This document shows positions 36,456 through 44,660 of a stretch of 64,000 bases of DNA, piece after piece. Position 1 is the first letter of the stretch. The number at the start of each line of letters is the position of its first letter. This stretch comes from Gallibacterium trehalosifermentans. Lineage in GTDB: Bacteria > Pseudomonadota > Gammaproteobacteria > Enterobacterales > Pasteurellaceae. The DNA lies in assembly GCF_042433055.1 (NCBI RefSeq), contig NZ_JBHLWB010000001.1, forward strand, positions 124,001 to 188,000, in the 5' to 3' direction. Below the pieces are notes generated by a model. That model saw only the letters and a program-made list of their open reading frames with translations, was not told the DNA's origin and did no database searches. Both the position numbers and the translations under genes were made by a program.

Positions 36456-37577
36456 ATGGCACAACAATCAATCGATACTTTGTTAGTTCAATTAGGCAAT
36501 CGCACTGATCCTAGTACAGGATCTGTCGCTACGCCAATTCATCTTTCCACTGCATTTGGTCATACCGATATTAAAGGGGTTGCAACGGATAATTTTGATT
36601 ATATTCGTACAAAAAATCCAACCAGAAATGTATTAGAAAATGGCATTGCGTTATTAGAGAAAGGCGATCGTGGTTTTGCTTGTTCTTCTGGTATGGCGGC
36701 AATTCAACTCGTGATGAGTTTATTTACTAGTCCAGATGAGTGGATTATTTCCAGTGATGTCTATGGGGGCACTTATCGCTTATTGGATTTTTGTTATAAG
36801 AATAATCATGGTGTGAAGCCAGTTTATGTTAATACTGCTTCGTTAACCGCGATTGAGCAAGCTATTACTCCAAATACTAAAGCGATTTTTATTGAAACCC
36901 CGTCAAATCCATTAATGGAAGAGTGTGATGTTGCAGCGATTGCGAAAATTGCAAAAGCACATAATTTATTCTTAATTGTTGATAATACTTTTTTAACGCC
37001 AGTCTTATTCCGTCCGATTGAGCATGGTGCTGATATTGTGATTCATAGTGGTACAAAATATATTGCGGGGCATAATGATGTGTTGGCGGGATTGATTGTC
37101 GCAAAAGGGCAAGAGCTGTGCGATAAACTTTATTATATGCAAAATGGTGCAGGACCAGTATTAGCGCCGTTTGATTGTTATTTAACCATTCGTGGTTTAA
37201 AAACATTGTCTTTACGCATGGAGCGCCATCAACAAAATGCGCAACAAATAGCAGCGTTTCTTGCAGAACAAGAAGAAGTGGTAGATGTTTTGTATCCTAA
37301 TAAAGGTGGTATGCTTTCATTCCGCTTGCAAAAAGAAGAGTGGGTAGTGCCATTTTTGAAAGCGTTAAAATTAATTACTTTTGCTGAAAGCTTAGGTGGA
37401 ACAGAAAGTTTTATAACTTACCCTGCGACCCAAACACATATGGATATTCCTGAAGCAGAACGGATTGCTCGCGGTGTTTGTAATCGTTTATTACGTTTTT
37501 CTGTTGGCTTAGAAAATGTTGAAGACATCAAAGCAGATGTATTGCAAGCGATTCAAGTTGCAAAATCACAACGTTAA
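36456..37577 (+). CDS. metB: Cystathionine gamma-synthase / O-acylhomoserine thiolyase (MetB/MetI type)
   Basis: 373 aa PLP enzyme of the Cys/Met metabolism family, joining cysteine (or sulfide) to an acylated homoserine in methionine synthesis. IVIHSGTKYIAGHNDVLAG near residues 192-210 holds the PLP lysine, and YIRTKNPTRNVLE near 43 is the family start motif. The C-terminal GGMLSFRLQKEEW and ESFITYPATQTHMDIP segments resemble Bacillus MetI more than E. coli MetB. ATG 36456 has AGGA at good spacing; ATG 36441 does not. No MetJ box is obvious upstream. Confidence 0.9.
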   Translation: MAQQSIDTLLVQLGNRTDPSTGSVATPIHLSTAFGHTDIKGVATDNFDYIRTKNPTRNVLENGIALLEKGDRGFACSSGMAAIQLVMSLFTSPDEWIISSDVYGGTYRLLDFCYKNNHGVKPVYVNTASLTAIEQAITPNTKAIFIETPSNPLMEECDVAAIAKIAKAHNLFLIVDNTFLTPVLFRPIEHGADIVIHSGTKYIAGHNDVLAGLIVAKGQELCDKLYYMQNGAGPVLAPFDCYLTIRGLKTLSLRMERHQQNAQQIAAFLAEQEEVVDVLYPNKGGMLSFRLQKEEWVVPFLKALKLITFAESLGGTESFITYPATQTHMDIPEAERIARGVCNRLLRFSVGLENVEDIKADVLQAIQVAKSQR

Positions 37578-37698
37578 GTGAGAATAGATGGCGTGCAAAA
37601 GGGAATAAGTACGCCATTATTTTATGAATAATTAAGATTAAGAATGGCTTAGGTTTATGTTAGACTTAGCCAATTTTTTGTAAAGTCGTTTAGCATTG

Positions 37699-38745
37699 AT
37701 GAAAAAATTTCTCCTATTTTTAATTGTATTATTAGTGAGTTTGGGCGGAAGTGGTGTTTATATTTACCATCATCTTAGTCAATTATTAATGTTACCAATT
37801 ACCCATACAGCAGAACAATTACTCACTATTGAAAAAGGTACAAGCAGTAAGCAGTTTGTTGAAAAACTGGTACAGCAAGGACTTCTAAAAGAATCTGTGT
37901 GGGGATTACCTTATTTATTTAAATTACACCCAGAATACACCTTAAAAGCAGGGACATTTTCGCTCGAAAAAGTAGAAAATTTGCAGCAATTATTGTTGTT
38001 GATTCATCGTGGTAAAGAGGCGCAATTTGCTTTAACGTTGCCCGAGGGGAGTACATTTAATCAATGGCGTAAAGTATTAGCGGAAGCGCCTCATTTACAG
38101 CATACTTTAAAAGAAAAAAGTGAAGCAGAAATTTATCAATTATTACATTTACCAACGGAATTGGTAGTAAAAGATAAAATGGAGGGGTGGCTGTATCCAG
38201 ATACTTATTACTATACGGCGAACTCGACTGATTTGGCAATATTACAACGTGCTGCTGAGAAAATGCACAAAATGCTACAACAAGTTTGGCTGCAACGTGA
38301 TCAAACTTTGCCATTAAAATCTGCTTATGAATTATTAATTTTGGCATCAATTATTGAAAAAGAGAGTGCGTTAGCGAGCGAACGTCCGAAAATTGCTTCT
38401 GTATTTATTAACCGCTTGCGGAAAGGAATGAAATTACAAACCGATCCAACGGTGATTTATGGCATGGGGGAACGTTATCAGGGCAATATTACGAAAAAAG
38501 ATTTAAATACGGATACGCCATATAATACCTATATCATTAATGGATTGCCTCCAACGCCGATTGCCATGCCAGATAAAAGTTCATTGGAGGCGGTGGCGAA
38601 CCCTGCAAAAAGTGATTATTTATATTTTGTTGCAGATGGTAGTGGTGGGCATAAATTTAGTCGCACTTTAGCTGAACATAATCGAGCAGTACAGGATTAT
38701 CTTCGTTGGTATAGAAATTGGAAAAAGCAACAGGGAAATAAATAA
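37699..38745 (+). CDS. mltG: Endolytic murein transglycosylase MltG
   Basis: 348 aa. One N-terminal membrane helix (residues 3-22) anchors the protein in the inner membrane. The YceG-like domain shows the catalytic region ASIIEKESALASERPKIASV (Glu near residue 218) and LQTDPTVIYGMG. MltG cuts nascent peptidoglycan and limits glycan length. ATG 37699 is preferred to TTG 37696. The stop overlaps the tmk start (TAATG), and the order mltG-tmk-holB-tatD matches Haemophilus. Confidence 0.95.
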   Translation: MKKFLLFLIVLLVSLGGSGVYIYHHLSQLLMLPITHTAEQLLTIEKGTSSKQFVEKLVQQGLLKESVWGLPYLFKLHPEYTLKAGTFSLEKVENLQQLLLLIHRGKEAQFALTLPEGSTFNQWRKVLAEAPHLQHTLKEKSEAEIYQLLHLPTELVVKDKMEGWLYPDTYYYTANSTDLAILQRAAEKMHKMLQQVWLQRDQTLPLKSAYELLILASIIEKESALASERPKIASVFINRLRKGMKLQTDPTVIYGMGERYQGNITKKDLNTDTPYNTYIINGLPPTPIAMPDKSSLEAVANPAKSDYLYFVADGSGGHKFSRTLAEHNRAVQDYLRWYRNWKKQQGNK

Positions 38746-39377
38746 TGAAAGGTAAATTTATTGTGCTTGAGGGGCTAGAGGGTGCAGGTAAAACGACTGC
38801 CAAAAATGCGGTTGTGAAAAAATTACAACAGTTGGGGATTAATGAATTTATCTTTACACGTGAGCCTGGCGGTACACCGCTAGCGGAGCAGTTGCGCCAA
38901 TTAATCAAACAAGGCGTAGGCAATGAGATCATAACGGACAAAGCGGAATTATTGATGTTATATGCTGCTCGCATTCAATTAGTTGACAATGTGATTAAAC
39001 CAGCATTGCAACAAGGGAAGTGGGTGATTGGCGATCGCCACGATCTTTCTTCACAAGCCTATCAGGGTGGAGGCAGACAAATTGATGCTCAATTATTAGC
39101 CACATTGAAACAGACTATTTTAGGGGATTTCCAGCCAGATTTAACACTTTATTTAGATGTAGCGCCAGAAATTGGCTTGGCTAGGGCAAGAACACGTGGT
39201 GCATTAGATCGAATTGAACAGCAACAAATTGAATTTTTTGCACGAACTCGGCAACGTTATTTACAACTCGTGGCAGCCGATCCAAACAGTATTACGATTA
39301 ATGCTAATCTGTCAGAAACAGCGGTGGCGGAGCAAATTGAGCAGGCAATTACACAATGGTTTCAACAACAGAATTAA
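38745..39377 (+). CDS. tmk: Thymidylate kinase
   Basis: 210 aa. It phosphorylates dTMP to dTDP. The P-loop EGLEGAGKTT is at residues 9-18, the DR(Y/H) motif appears as GDRHDLSSQAYQGGG near 96, and TREPGGTPLAEQLR is near 42. The start overlaps the mltG stop by 1 bp, and its 3' end overlaps holB by 22 bp, so the four genes are translationally linked. Confidence 0.96.
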   Translation: MKGKFIVLEGLEGAGKTTAKNAVVKKLQQLGINEFIFTREPGGTPLAEQLRQLIKQGVGNEIITDKAELLMLYAARIQLVDNVIKPALQQGKWVIGDRHDLSSQAYQGGGRQIDAQLLATLKQTILGDFQPDLTLYLDVAPEIGLARARTRGALDRIEQQQIEFFARTRQRYLQLVAADPNSITINANLSETAVAEQIEQAITQWFQQQN

Positions 39378-40354
39378 CGCATTTAACGTGGCTATATCCT
39401 GTTTATCAACGGATTACACAGGCTTTTTTAACTGGGCATGGGCATCATGCCTTATTGTTGCGTACGCCAAATGATAATGGTGGAGAACAATTTTGTTTCA
39501 CATTGGCGCAATGGTTATTATGTGAACATAAACAAGCAGAACAAGCATGTGGTCATTGTCGACAATGCCAACTTTTTCAACATCAATCTCACCCTGATTT
39601 TTACTGGATTGCCGCAGAAAAAGGGAAAAAAATCAGTATTGAAAGTATTCGAGAGGTCATTGATAAACTTTCACGGCATAGTCAACAGACAGCAGCAAAA
39701 GTGGTTTATATTCAAGGTGTAGAGTTGTTAACTGAAGCGGCAGCGAATGCGTTATTAAAAACACTCGAAGAGCCAACAGAACATTGTTATTTTTTATTGC
39801 AAACGGATATTGAACATCAATTACTTGCGACAATTTATAGTCGTTGCCAACTTTGGACATTACCGCAACCAACTCTAGATCAAGCTGTGAAATGGTTAAT
39901 TGAACAAGGTTTTCCGCAATCGGAAGCGCTGCAAACTGCATTGACGATGAATTATTACCGTCCATTTGCCGCTAAGAAAAGTTTGGAAGAAGGGGAAGTG
40001 GCACAGCGCTTGGATTTTTTGCGTCAATTTTGGAAGTTTTATCGCAACAAAAATCTTTTGATGTTATTTCCTTATGTCCAGTTGGATAATCCAATACCAC
40101 AGTTAAATTGGATAGAAGCTTTTTTGATGGATACATTAAAATGTGCATTAGGTATTCATACAGGCTGGCAATGCCAAGATTTACGCCAAGGTGTAGAAAC
40201 ATTAGCTCAACAATTACCCGCATTAAAAATTTATCAAGGCTTATCTATTATTCGTCAAATGCGAACAGATTTATTGACGATTAATGGAGTCAATCAAGAG
40301 TTAATTGTGGTCGATGGCTTAATTAAGATAATTGAAGAAGTATTTGAAGGTTAG
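39356..40354 (+). CDS. holB: DNA polymerase III delta' subunit
   Basis: 332 aa clamp-loader subunit. The zinc module has four Cys in ACGHCRQCQLF plus the upstream LLCEHKQ. KVVYIQGVELLTEAAANALL and KTLEEPTEHCYFLLQT (the SRC-region neighbour) are near residues 116-146. The Walker A position reads NDNGGEQF and lacks the P-loop lysine, as expected for delta', which does not hydrolyse ATP. It starts inside the end of tmk; tatD follows after 3 bp. Confidence 0.94.
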   Translation: MVSTTELTHLTWLYPVYQRITQAFLTGHGHHALLLRTPNDNGGEQFCFTLAQWLLCEHKQAEQACGHCRQCQLFQHQSHPDFYWIAAEKGKKISIESIREVIDKLSRHSQQTAAKVVYIQGVELLTEAAANALLKTLEEPTEHCYFLLQTDIEHQLLATIYSRCQLWTLPQPTLDQAVKWLIEQGFPQSEALQTALTMNYYRPFAAKKSLEEGEVAQRLDFLRQFWKFYRNKNLLMLFPYVQLDNPIPQLNWIEAFLMDTLKCALGIHTGWQCQDLRQGVETLAQQLPALKIYQGLSIIRQMRTDLLTINGVNQELIVVDGLIKIIEEVFEG

Positions 40355-40357
40355 AAG

Positions 40358-41143
40358 ATGTTTATTGTAGATTCACATTGTCATTTAGATGTATTAGATT
40401 ATGAAAATTTACATAAAAATGTAGATGACGTATTGGTAAAAGCAAAACAGCGAGATGTGAAGCATTGCTTGGCGATTGGTGTCGGGATTGCTAGATTTCA
40501 TCAATTACAACAGATGTTAGGGCAGCGAGAAGATATTTCTTTTTCCTGTGGGTTACACCCATTAGATATTGAAGAGGAAATTTTCGATCCTGTTAAATTA
40601 CGTGAAATTATAGCGTTACCTGAAGTGGTTGCTGTTGGTGAAATTGGTTTAGATTATTATTACAGTGCAGAAAATAAGCAGATACAACAGGAATATTTTG
40701 CTGAGCAAATTAATATTGCAAAAGAATTTAGCAAACCAGTGATTATTCATACACGATCGGCGAGAGAAGATACGATTCAGATATTAAAAGCACAACAAGC
40801 AGAACGTTGTGGGGGCGTAATTCATTGTTTTACTGAAAATCAGTGGTTTGCTGAACAAGTACTCGATTTAGGCTTTTATATTTCTGTATCAGGCATTATT
40901 ACGTTTAAAAATGCAGAAGAGATTCGAGAAGTTATTCGCTATGTGCCTTTAGATCGTTTATTGATTGAGACTGATTCACCTTATTTAGCGCCAGTTCCTT
41001 ATCGAGGTAAACAAAACCAACCAGCCTATGTGAGAGAGGTTTGTGAATATGTTGCAACTTTAAAAGGTGTATCTGTTGAAAAATTGGCGGCGATCACAAC
41101 ACAGAATTTTAGCCGATTATTTGGCGTTAATTTGCCACAATAA
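40358..41143 (+). CDS. TatD-family metal-dependent deoxyribonuclease (YcfH-like)
   Basis: 261 aa. Metal ligands are visible in DSHCHLD (residues 5-11), VGEIGLDYYY (near 89), PVIIHTRSA (near 127), GVIHCFTEN (near 152) and ETDSPYLAPVPYRGK (near 205). TatD enzymes are 3'-5' exonucleases or AP endonucleases. The position behind holB corresponds to ycfH in E. coli. Last gene of the mltG operon. Confidence 0.93.
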   Translation: MFIVDSHCHLDVLDYENLHKNVDDVLVKAKQRDVKHCLAIGVGIARFHQLQQMLGQREDISFSCGLHPLDIEEEIFDPVKLREIIALPEVVAVGEIGLDYYYSAENKQIQQEYFAEQINIAKEFSKPVIIHTRSAREDTIQILKAQQAERCGGVIHCFTENQWFAEQVLDLGFYISVSGIITFKNAEEIREVIRYVPLDRLLIETDSPYLAPVPYRGKQNQPAYVREVCEYVATLKGVSVEKLAAITTQNFSRLFGVNLPQ

Positions 41144-41189
41144 TATGCTAGGATAAAAACATTTTTAGGCGTAAAAGGAGGACGTAACC

Positions 41190-41732
41190 ATGGCGCAACA
41201 ATTTACTATTCGACGTTTTTTTAAGTGGTTCTTTATTATTGTGGCACTGGTTGTGCACGGGATATTAGCTACTGGTATAAATTATGTTTTTCCGAGTTAT
41301 GCTATTTCTCAAATCACAGGGGTAGAAGTAAAACGTGTTGATAAAGATGGACCGATTAGTAAATCTAATCCAGCAGATGGTCCAACACGAGATGTTTATT
41401 ATATTTATACCCAAGATCCAAAAACAGAAAAAGTAATGGTATATCGTAATGAAGATACGCGTTGGGGCTTTCCATTTTACTTCAAATTTGACTCTGCTAA
41501 TATTCAAGCAAAAGCTCAAGCGTTAGCCAATGAAAAGGCATTAGTTGAGGTGAAGTATTATGGTTGGCGGATCACCATGTTAGATGAGTTTAGTAATGTC
41601 GTTTCACTAAAAGAAATCAGTCCTGAGGCTTCTGTTTCGCGCCCAATTATCAGCTATATTTTATATGTGGTGTTACTGTTCACATTATTTTTATCAATTC
41701 AATTTGTGCGGGGTTGGTTTGATAGTGAATAA
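41190..41732 (+). CDS. DUF1523-family membrane protein
   Basis: 180 aa. Two hydrophobic segments lie at the ends (about residues 13-32 and 152-170), enclosing a periplasmic domain with VYYIYTQDPKTEKVMVYRNE and WGFPFYFKFDSANIQA. This fits the DUF1523 family, whose function is unknown. GGAGG lies 7 bp before the ATG. The 46-bp gap after tatD has no terminator, so it may be transcribed from the upstream operon. Confidence 0.75.
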   Translation: MAQQFTIRRFFKWFFIIVALVVHGILATGINYVFPSYAISQITGVEVKRVDKDGPISKSNPADGPTRDVYYIYTQDPKTEKVMVYRNEDTRWGFPFYFKFDSANIQAKAQALANEKALVEVKYYGWRITMLDEFSNVVSLKEISPEASVSRPIISYILYVVLLFTLFLSIQFVRGWFDSE

Positions 41733-41816
41733 AATTTGGGTAAGGTGATTTCACTATCAGAAATAGCGAAATTTCGTTACAATTTATTTCCTTTGCGTAA
41801 CTTATTGGAGAAATGA

Positions 41817-42392
41817 ATGAAAGTTGCAAAAAATCATGTGGTAGGCATTGCTTATCAAGTTCGTACAGAAGATGGTATTTTAGTTGATGAAGCGCCAGCT
41901 AACCAACCGTTAGAATATTTACAAGGTCATAATAATTTAGTGATTGGTTTAGAAAATGCACTAGAGGGTAAAGCCGTTGGTGAAAAATTTGATGTAAAAG
42001 TTAAGCCAGAAGAAGCATATGGTGTTTATAACGAAAATTTAGTGCAACGTGTGCCAAAAGATGTCTTTGTTGGCGTTGATGAATTAAAAGAGGGTATGCG
42101 TTTTATTGCAGATACCGATCTTGGACCATTGCCTGTTGTGATCACTGAAGTGGGCGATGAAGATGTTGTGGTTGACGGAAACCATATGTTAGCGGGACAA
42201 ACGTTATTATTTACTGTAGAAGTGGTTTCAGTGCGTGAAGCAACAGCAGAAGAGATTGCCCATGGTCATTTACATCAAGAGGGTGAGGGCTGTTGTGGTG
42301 GACATGGACATCATCACGACCATGATGAAGAGAGCGGTTGTTGCGGTGGTGGTCATGGTGGCTGCGGTTGCGGTGGGCATCATCATCACTAA
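41817..42392 (+). CDS. slyD: FKBP-type peptidyl-prolyl isomerase SlyD
   Basis: 191 aa. The FKBP domain (residues 1-70 and 130-150) is interrupted by the chaperone IF domain. The C-terminal tail is rich in His and Cys (GHGHHHDHDEE, CCGGGHGGCGCGG, HHHH) and should bind nickel, for hydrogenase or urease maturation. GGAGAA precedes the ATG. A terminator follows. Confidence 0.96.
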   Translation: MKVAKNHVVGIAYQVRTEDGILVDEAPANQPLEYLQGHNNLVIGLENALEGKAVGEKFDVKVKPEEAYGVYNENLVQRVPKDVFVGVDELKEGMRFIADTDLGPLPVVITEVGDEDVVVDGNHMLAGQTLLFTVEVVSVREATAEEIAHGHLHQEGEGCCGGHGHHHDHDEESGCCGGGHGGCGCGGHHHH

Positions 42393-42413
42393 TTTTAACG
42401 ATTTAAGTAGTAT

Positions 42414-42445
42414 AAAGGAGCAGGTCAAATGCTCCTTTTTTATTG
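42414..42445 (+). terminator. Terminator after slyD
   Basis: A perfect 9-bp stem (42414-42422 with 42430-42438) with a 7-nt loop and a T tail; it reaches the end of the convergent letA gene. Confidence 0.88.
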
Positions 42446-43681
42446 GTGTTCGCTATCGTTAGTGTAGTTTTTCCAAAGTAGACGGGTATCAAAAACTTCT
42501 GCTGAAATCATTGTTAAAACAACAGCTAAACCAAAGTAAATTGCAGCAGGTCCAACGGAAAAACTAATCAGTTGTCCACGTGTTACCAATGACATCATCA
42601 AGGATAAAACAAAAAGATCAAGCATTGACCAGCGCCCAACAAAATGAACGATTGCAAATAGCTTCATCTGTAAATGAATATTTTTACCATGGCGAAAATG
42701 AATACAGCCAAGTAAGTAGAGCATGATCATGATTTTGGAAATAGGGACAAAGATACTCGCAATAAATACAATCGCTGCAATGCTGTAATTCCCCATTTCG
42801 ATAAAGGTAAGTACGCCAGACATCAAGGTATCTGCGGTAGGAACACCATTGACATAAACTACGGAAATCGGTAGTAAATTTGCAGGTAGTAACATAATTG
42901 CGCCAGCGATTAACGTACTCCAAGTGCGTTGTAGAATTAAATTGGTATCTACAGTAGTAGTAGCATGACAACGAGGACAAAAATGTTCGATTGCTTGAGT
43001 AGCTGGGAAACTTAAACCACAGGTTGTGCAATAGCGTAAATGTTCACATTTGGTGAAGCTTGGTGGGTAAAAGTTATCCCAAAATTGTTTTGGTGATGTT
43101 TTAGTAAATAACAGAATGGTTAAAAAAGTAACTAAAATAAACGGAATGAGATAGGGGGTGAAAGAGATGCTTGCATATTCTCTGACTTTAAATGCAGCGA
43201 CACCAAGTGAAATAAGATAAACATCAAGCATTACCCAAGATTTTATGTAATTCAAGGAGAGGAGTAATATCTTGGCGTTGATTTTAAAGAGATAACATAT
43301 TTGTAATAAAATAATGATTAAAATAAATGAAATTGGCATCACAATTGCACAGACTAGGATCAAAAAGGCACTATAAGGGTAGCCTTCAGTTGCCATTTTC
43401 CAAATACCACTCCAAATTGAGGTATAAATTGGCGTACCTAATAACTGGATATTGAGCAGGGGGAAAGAAAAGGCAAAAGGCATTAAAATTAAAATTGATA
43501 ATGCTAAAATCGAACAACGTTTTAAGCTCCACAAATTACCCACTCGAACAGTATGATGGCAATGAGGGCAGTTTGCCTTTTGATTTTTCTGTAATGTCGG
43601 CAGTAACATCGCGTGATCGCAAATATCACAACAAATAGCCCGCTCAGTGATAGCGTGATGAGAAAGTGGTCTAATTTGCAT
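42440..43681 (-). CDS. letA: PqiA/LetA-type inner-membrane protein
   Basis: 413 aa from ATG 43681; a TTG at 43759 would add 26 residues and cannot be excluded. Two zinc-ribbon pairs are visible (CDICDH...CPHCHH near residue 20, CTTCGL...CPRCHA near 235), each preceding a block of about four membrane helices, as in LetA/YebS and PqiA. LetA is thought to work with the MCE protein LetB in lipid transport. The position next to proQ-prc matches E. coli yebS, but no MCE-domain partner gene is adjacent; slyD lies downstream. Confidence 0.85.
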   Translation of the reverse strand: MQIRPLSHHAITERAICCDICDHAMLLPTLQKNQKANCPHCHHTVRVGNLWSLKRCSILALSILILMPFAFSFPLLNIQLLGTPIYTSIWSGIWKMATEGYPYSAFLILVCAIVMPISFILIIILLQICYLFKINAKILLLSLNYIKSWVMLDVYLISLGVAAFKVREYASISFTPYLIPFILVTFLTILLFTKTSPKQFWDNFYPPSFTKCEHLRYCTTCGLSFPATQAIEHFCPRCHATTTVDTNLILQRTWSTLIAGAIMLLPANLLPISVVYVNGVPTADTLMSGVLTFIEMGNYSIAAIVFIASIFVPISKIMIMLYLLGCIHFRHGKNIHLQMKLFAIVHFVGRWSMLDLFVLSLMMSLVTRGQLISFSVGPAAIYFGLAVVLTMISAEVFDTRLLWKNYTNDSEHQ

Positions 43682-43882
43682 TAAAATTTTGTCTGAATGA
43701 CGTGATTCATTTAAATAAGCCAATAAAGTTGTTGAACAAGTATATAAATAAAGAGACAATATACAAGTAAAATAATCTCATTGATTTGAATTTCACATAG
43801 GCGTCAATTTTGTTTAGCCATGGTGGCTAAATTAGGATTGATACATTTAGGTTAGTCTGATTGAAGACAGTTTTAGACAATT

Positions 43883-44548
43883 ATGAGCAAGATTATGTCG
43901 TTAGAAACAGATAATAAAAATGAACAGCAGGTAACTGTTGAAGCAACTGCAAAAAACAAATTTCAAGAAAACAATCGTGTGATTGCTTATTTAGCTGAAA
44001 AATTTCCTCTTTGCTTTTCTACGCAAGGTGAAGCCAAACCATTAAAAATCGGTATTTTTCAAGATCTTGTTGAACAATTAAAAGACGATGAAACTGTTTC
44101 TAATAGTCAGTTACGCCGCGCACTACGTCAGTATACTGCTGGCTGGCGTTATTTACATGGATATAAATCTGGTGCCAAACGTGTTGATTTAGATGGAAAT
44201 CCATGTGGTGAAGTGGAAGTGCAGCATATTGAGCACGCGGAAAAACGTTTACAAGAGAGCAAAGCAAAAAAATTTGCCAAAACAGCAGAACAGCGGGCAA
44301 AACAAACAAAAGATCATAAGCCACGTAAAGCAAATTTTAAAAAGTCTCATGTAAAAGGTGAAAGACGTAAACCTGCACTTGTTCCAGTGGATATTGCGAC
44401 GCTACAAGCAGATCAACAAGTGAAAATTAAAGTCGGAGAAAAGACTCAAGTAGCGACAGTGCTCGCAGTTGGTAAAGACAATATACGTGTTGAATTAGCA
44501 CAAGGTTTAGTACTTACCGTTACAGAAGATAGAGTTTTCCAACTGTAA
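43883..44548 (+). CDS. proQ: RNA chaperone ProQ
   Basis: 221 aa. The FinO-type RNA-binding domain covers about residues 25-130 (IAYLAEKFPLCFSTQGEAKP ... QLRRALRQYTAGWRYLHGY), followed by a Lys-rich linker and a C-terminal Tudor-like domain (QQVKIKVGEKTQVATVLAVG). ProQ binds many sRNAs and mRNAs and in E. coli affects ProP levels. ATG 43883 is used; ATG 43895 is an alternative. prc follows, as in other gammaproteobacteria. A terminator separates the two. Confidence 0.95.
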   Translation: MSKIMSLETDNKNEQQVTVEATAKNKFQENNRVIAYLAEKFPLCFSTQGEAKPLKIGIFQDLVEQLKDDETVSNSQLRRALRQYTAGWRYLHGYKSGAKRVDLDGNPCGEVEVQHIEHAEKRLQESKAKKFAKTAEQRAKQTKDHKPRKANFKKSHVKGERRKPALVPVDIATLQADQQVKIKVGEKTQVATVLAVGKDNIRVELAQGLVLTVTEDRVFQL

Positions 44549-44573
44549 TTATTGTTAGTAGAGAATGATTTAT

Positions 44574-44605
44574 TGAAGCAGGCAAAGATCCTGCTTCATG
44601 TTTTT
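44574..44605 (+). terminator. Terminator after proQ
   Basis: A perfect 9-bp stem (44574-44582 with 44590-44598) with a 7-nt loop and a T-rich tail. Confidence 0.82.
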
Positions 44606-44660
44606 AGCTAAGTTCAAATTGATTGATACATTGATAAGACGTTAAGAGGATTGAACACGA

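Noticed and set aside
42235..42462. 75-aa frame overlapping the slyD 3' end
   Set aside because: Out-of-frame reading of the His/Cys-rich slyD tail.
42684..43031. 115-aa minus-strand frame inside letA
   Set aside because: Same strand, different frame of letA; no independent start signals.
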